Of a DNA stretch of 22,205 nt, positions 20,332 to 22,205 are shown one piece after another. The DNA is from a virus, in the IMG/VR virus record IMGVR_UViG_3300025880_000923, positions 1-22,205 of that record, one strand, 5' to 3'. Each line of letters starts with the position of its first letter. Position 1 is the stretch's first letter. A program made the position numbers and the translations under genes. A model generated the notes under the pieces. It was not told where the DNA came from. It made no database searches and saw only the letters and a program-made list of their open reading frames with translations.

Positions 20332-21894
20332 TTAGTTAATCACTGCAAAGAAGGGTAGCGGTGGCACCTTCTCATCATGGTCTCTCATTTGCTCAGTCAA
20401 ATCGCCGTGGAAGTCTTTAATGTCTTGTAAGATTCTAACGACAAGCAATGATGCCATAATTAAATCATCGTTGTCCCCTATCTTGGCGGCATAACTACCA
20501 CCGGAAGCTACAAATGTCTTTAATTCACTGATAAGTCCCCTGCTATGTATTGTCATTTTCTTACTTTCAAGTAATGTTTTAAATTTAGCACATGCTGAAA
20601 GTTTAACTTTCTGTGTAGTTGTGTATCCTCTACGTCTTTTGCCCTTCTCACTTAAGAAGATGCCTTGAATATTTGATTCTCCGAACTCATTCAATGATAT
20701 GAGTGCGGCTTCTCCAATTGAATTGTTTTCAACTGAATAATAGATATTATTAGGCTGGCCAGTAATGTCTGTTATATAACTTATAATTTGAGAAAGCGTT
20801 TTAATTTGCTTGGGAATGTCAGTCTTATTATCTTTCCACTCGCCTATCTGTGTTGTTGTGTTTGCTTCGAAGATTTGTATTGCACAAGGGTCACCACCTG
20901 TTCCTAACGATGGATCTAAACCCAAAACATAAATCATATCTTTCTTGGGCTTCTGAAACCAGCGTACTTGTCCCATGCGGTCAATAGGCTCAACTCCTTC
21001 CATCATAATTAGAGTGTTTGGATTGATAAGTGTTTCATCAGCGATTAAGAATTCACAACCAATCTCACGTGCAAATCTGTCATCACCCAATTGGGATTTA
21101 ATCTCTTCTGCCCACTTTTCATCACGTCCCGGTTGTTCGTTCCAATATGATCTAAAGGGTTTAAATCCATTTACACCTAGTTCTGTTTCTTCTCCTTGTG
21201 CATCAATATTTTTGTTTGCGCCTTTCCAAATCAATGCAAACTGATCTTCGTCAGAGTTCGGAGTAGATGTGATGATTGCTTTACCACCTGTTGCTAGTGT
21301 TGGTGTAATAGAAGTCCAAAACTGCTCTGCAATTGTAGGTCTTACGAATGCAAACTCATCTAAGTATAAAAGTGTGATAGACATACCACGACCCGTATTC
21401 TCTGTAGTCGTTGCTGACACAATACGAGAGCCATTCTCAAAGTCTAGTGAACCTTTGTTGTATGTAGTCACACCTGCTTTAATATGCATAGGACATGCTT
21501 CATAGGCATATCTGATACGTTGCATAATTTCTTGTGAACCTGTGTACTTATGTGCGGCAATTAGAATCGTAGCATCAGGTACAAACATAGCATACCATAA
21601 TAGATAACCTGCGGCTGATGTAGACTTACCTGATTGTCTAGGCATCAATGCAATAGAGTATCTATAGTTATGATATGTATTGATTAAACGTTCTTGGTAT
21701 TCATAAGGATGATATTGAATTGAACCTTGTGTTGGATGCTGAATGTAAAAGAAGTTATCCATAAAGTATAGATAACCAGTTTCAGGATGACAACACTTTA
21801 CAAAATCATCAATTTCTTTTTGATTTTTAAATGCTGTTTTTTTATATGCCGGTTTGACTAATTCGCCCGTACCACTTGCGTTAAAGTTGCTCAT
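20332..21894 (-). CDS. 17: gp17 terminase large subunit
   Basis: A 520-aa DNA-packaging motor and nuclease. ATPase domain: MPRQSGKST (about 84-92) as the Walker A, LLYLDEFAF as Walker B with catalytic Glu, and the coupling motif ITSTPNS. Nuclease domain: GLDPSLGTGGDP with the first Asp, VENNSIG, and GDNDDLIMASLL with the last acidic pair, as in RNase H-fold terminases. T4 gp17 is 610 aa, so this one has shorter ends. It cuts concatemers and pumps DNA into proheads through the portal. The start at ATG 21894 has no nearby Shine-Dalgarno but a late-like motif five bases upstream. Confidence 0.96.
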   Translation of the reverse strand: MSNFNASGTGELVKPAYKKTAFKNQKEIDDFVKCCHPETGYLYFMDNFFYIQHPTQGSIQYHPYEYQERLINTYHNYRYSIALMPRQSGKSTSAAGYLLWYAMFVPDATILIAAHKYTGSQEIMQRIRYAYEACPMHIKAGVTTYNKGSLDFENGSRIVSATTTENTGRGMSITLLYLDEFAFVRPTIAEQFWTSITPTLATGGKAIITSTPNSDEDQFALIWKGANKNIDAQGEETELGVNGFKPFRSYWNEQPGRDEKWAEEIKSQLGDDRFAREIGCEFLIADETLINPNTLIMMEGVEPIDRMGQVRWFQKPKKDMIYVLGLDPSLGTGGDPCAIQIFEANTTTQIGEWKDNKTDIPKQIKTLSQIISYITDITGQPNNIYYSVENNSIGEAALISLNEFGESNIQGIFLSEKGKRRRGYTTTQKVKLSACAKFKTLLESKKMTIHSRGLISELKTFVASGGSYAAKIGDNDDLIMASLLVVRILQDIKDFHGDLTEQMRDHDEKVPPLPFFAVIN

Positions 21895-21899
21895 ACTAG

Positions 21900-21907
21900 T
21901 ATTTAGT
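21900..21907 (-). promoter_or_regulatory. Late-like promoter motif before gp17
   Basis: ACTAAATA on the minus strand (one mismatch to NATAAATA), five bases before the gp17 ATG and overlapping the stop of the preceding gene. The spacing is identical to that before the 909-aa gene. Confidence 0.48.
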
Positions 21908-22205
21908 AGAGTTTTAGTTCCTTAAACATATCTTCTGAAAAATCTATATGAAATTGTCTACCTGGATGACCATCATTGCATGTTATTAGTTGATCTTTGT
22001 TCAACTCTATTTGAGATACAGATGCACTTAAATCCTGAGGTTGTTCTTTGAAAAAAGGTTTTACTTCTTTTAGTACAGGAAAAAATCTAGGTAGTAATTC
22101 ATGGTTACGCAAATTAGGATCATCGGACACAGAATAAACTGCTTTAGTAATATCTTTTAAATGATTATGGGCACTTTCAATTAATAATCCTGCATGCCAT
22201 AAACT
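21903..22205 (-). CDS. C-terminal part of a gene in the gp16 (small terminase) position
   Basis: The frame is open to the right edge, so only the last 100 residues are visible; a GTG at 22130 is an internal codon rather than a likely start. The fragment begins with a helical stretch (LWHAGLLIESAHNHLKDITKAVYSV) and continues with ELLPRFFPVLKEV and a polar tail ending FKELKLY. In T4-like phages the small terminase gp16 immediately precedes gp17, and this gene lies eight bases before it; the sequence itself does not prove the assignment. It could be an unrelated small gene. Confidence 0.5.
   Translation of the reverse strand, partial: SLWHAGLLIESAHNHLKDITKAVYSVSDDPNLRNHELLPRFFPVLKEVKPFFKEQPQDLSASVSQIELNKDQLITCNDGHPGRQFHIDFSEDMFKELKLY

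Noticed and set aside
1-22205. tRNA genes, CRISPR arrays, insertion sequences or attachment sites
   Set aside because: I saw no cloverleaf candidates, spaced direct repeats, transposase genes or terminal inverted repeats; the window is continuous phage coding sequence.

Overview
The window is about 22 kb of an AT-rich genome of a T4-like marine myovirus. The hallmark genes are the recombination and replication set (gp32 single-strand binding protein, UvsX, UvsY, UvsW helicase, a gp62-like clamp-loader subunit, a DexA/DnaQ-like exonuclease) and the large terminase gp17. Genes are tightly packed, often overlapping by 1-25 nt, and nearly all lie on the minus strand. Family calls were made by eye from motifs. 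The host is a Gram-negative bacterium, inferred from the outer-membrane receptor and lipoprotein genes; the gene style resembles pelagiphages and cyanophages, but the host cannot be fixed from this sequence.

Layout, read along the minus strand from the right edge. (1) 22205-15084 looks like one late transcription block: a partial gene in the gp16 position, gp17, a 909-aa acidic protein with two cysteine clusters, a secreted clan-B glycosidase-like protein, a small membrane protein, a small lipoprotein, a transglutaminase-like cysteine peptidase, a sulfotransferase and a bL33 ribosomal-protein homologue. (2) 15082-14678 is the only plus-strand gene, a two-helix membrane protein that is a holin candidate. 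(3) 14677-14348 is a divergent control region. It holds a near-perfect sigma70 promoter and T4-type late promoter motifs on the gp32 side, a late motif on the plus side, and a stable UUCG hairpin in the gp32 leader that resembles the autoregulatory leader of T4 gene 32. (4) 14347-11072 is gp32, its terminator, a BPSL0761-like protein, uvsX, two small conserved genes and uvsY. (5) 11071-9790 is a stand-alone AAA ATPase unit with two consensus promoters and a terminator. (6) 9741-5599 is an operon of a possibly HARP-like protein, a TonB-dependent receptor and UvsW. (7) 5549-1 holds a conserved hypothetical gene, a hidden 51-aa membrane protein, gp62, a zinc-finger protein, a Trp/Cys-rich protein, a radical SAM-2OG dioxygenase fusion, a DEDDh exonuclease, a miniature Pol III alpha-like palm protein and a partial gene.

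The core genes would handle DNA replication, recombination-dependent replication and packaging. The accessory genes point to host takeover at the cell surface (receptor, glycosidase, sulfotransferase, peptidase, lipoprotein), at the ribosome (bL33) and in unknown chemistry (radical SAM-2OG fusion). The strongest candidates for something new are the 187-aa Pol III alpha-like palm directly coupled to a DnaQ-like exonuclease, the phage-borne TonB-dependent receptor coupled to uvsW, and a repeated promoter geometry that predicts leaderless mRNAs.
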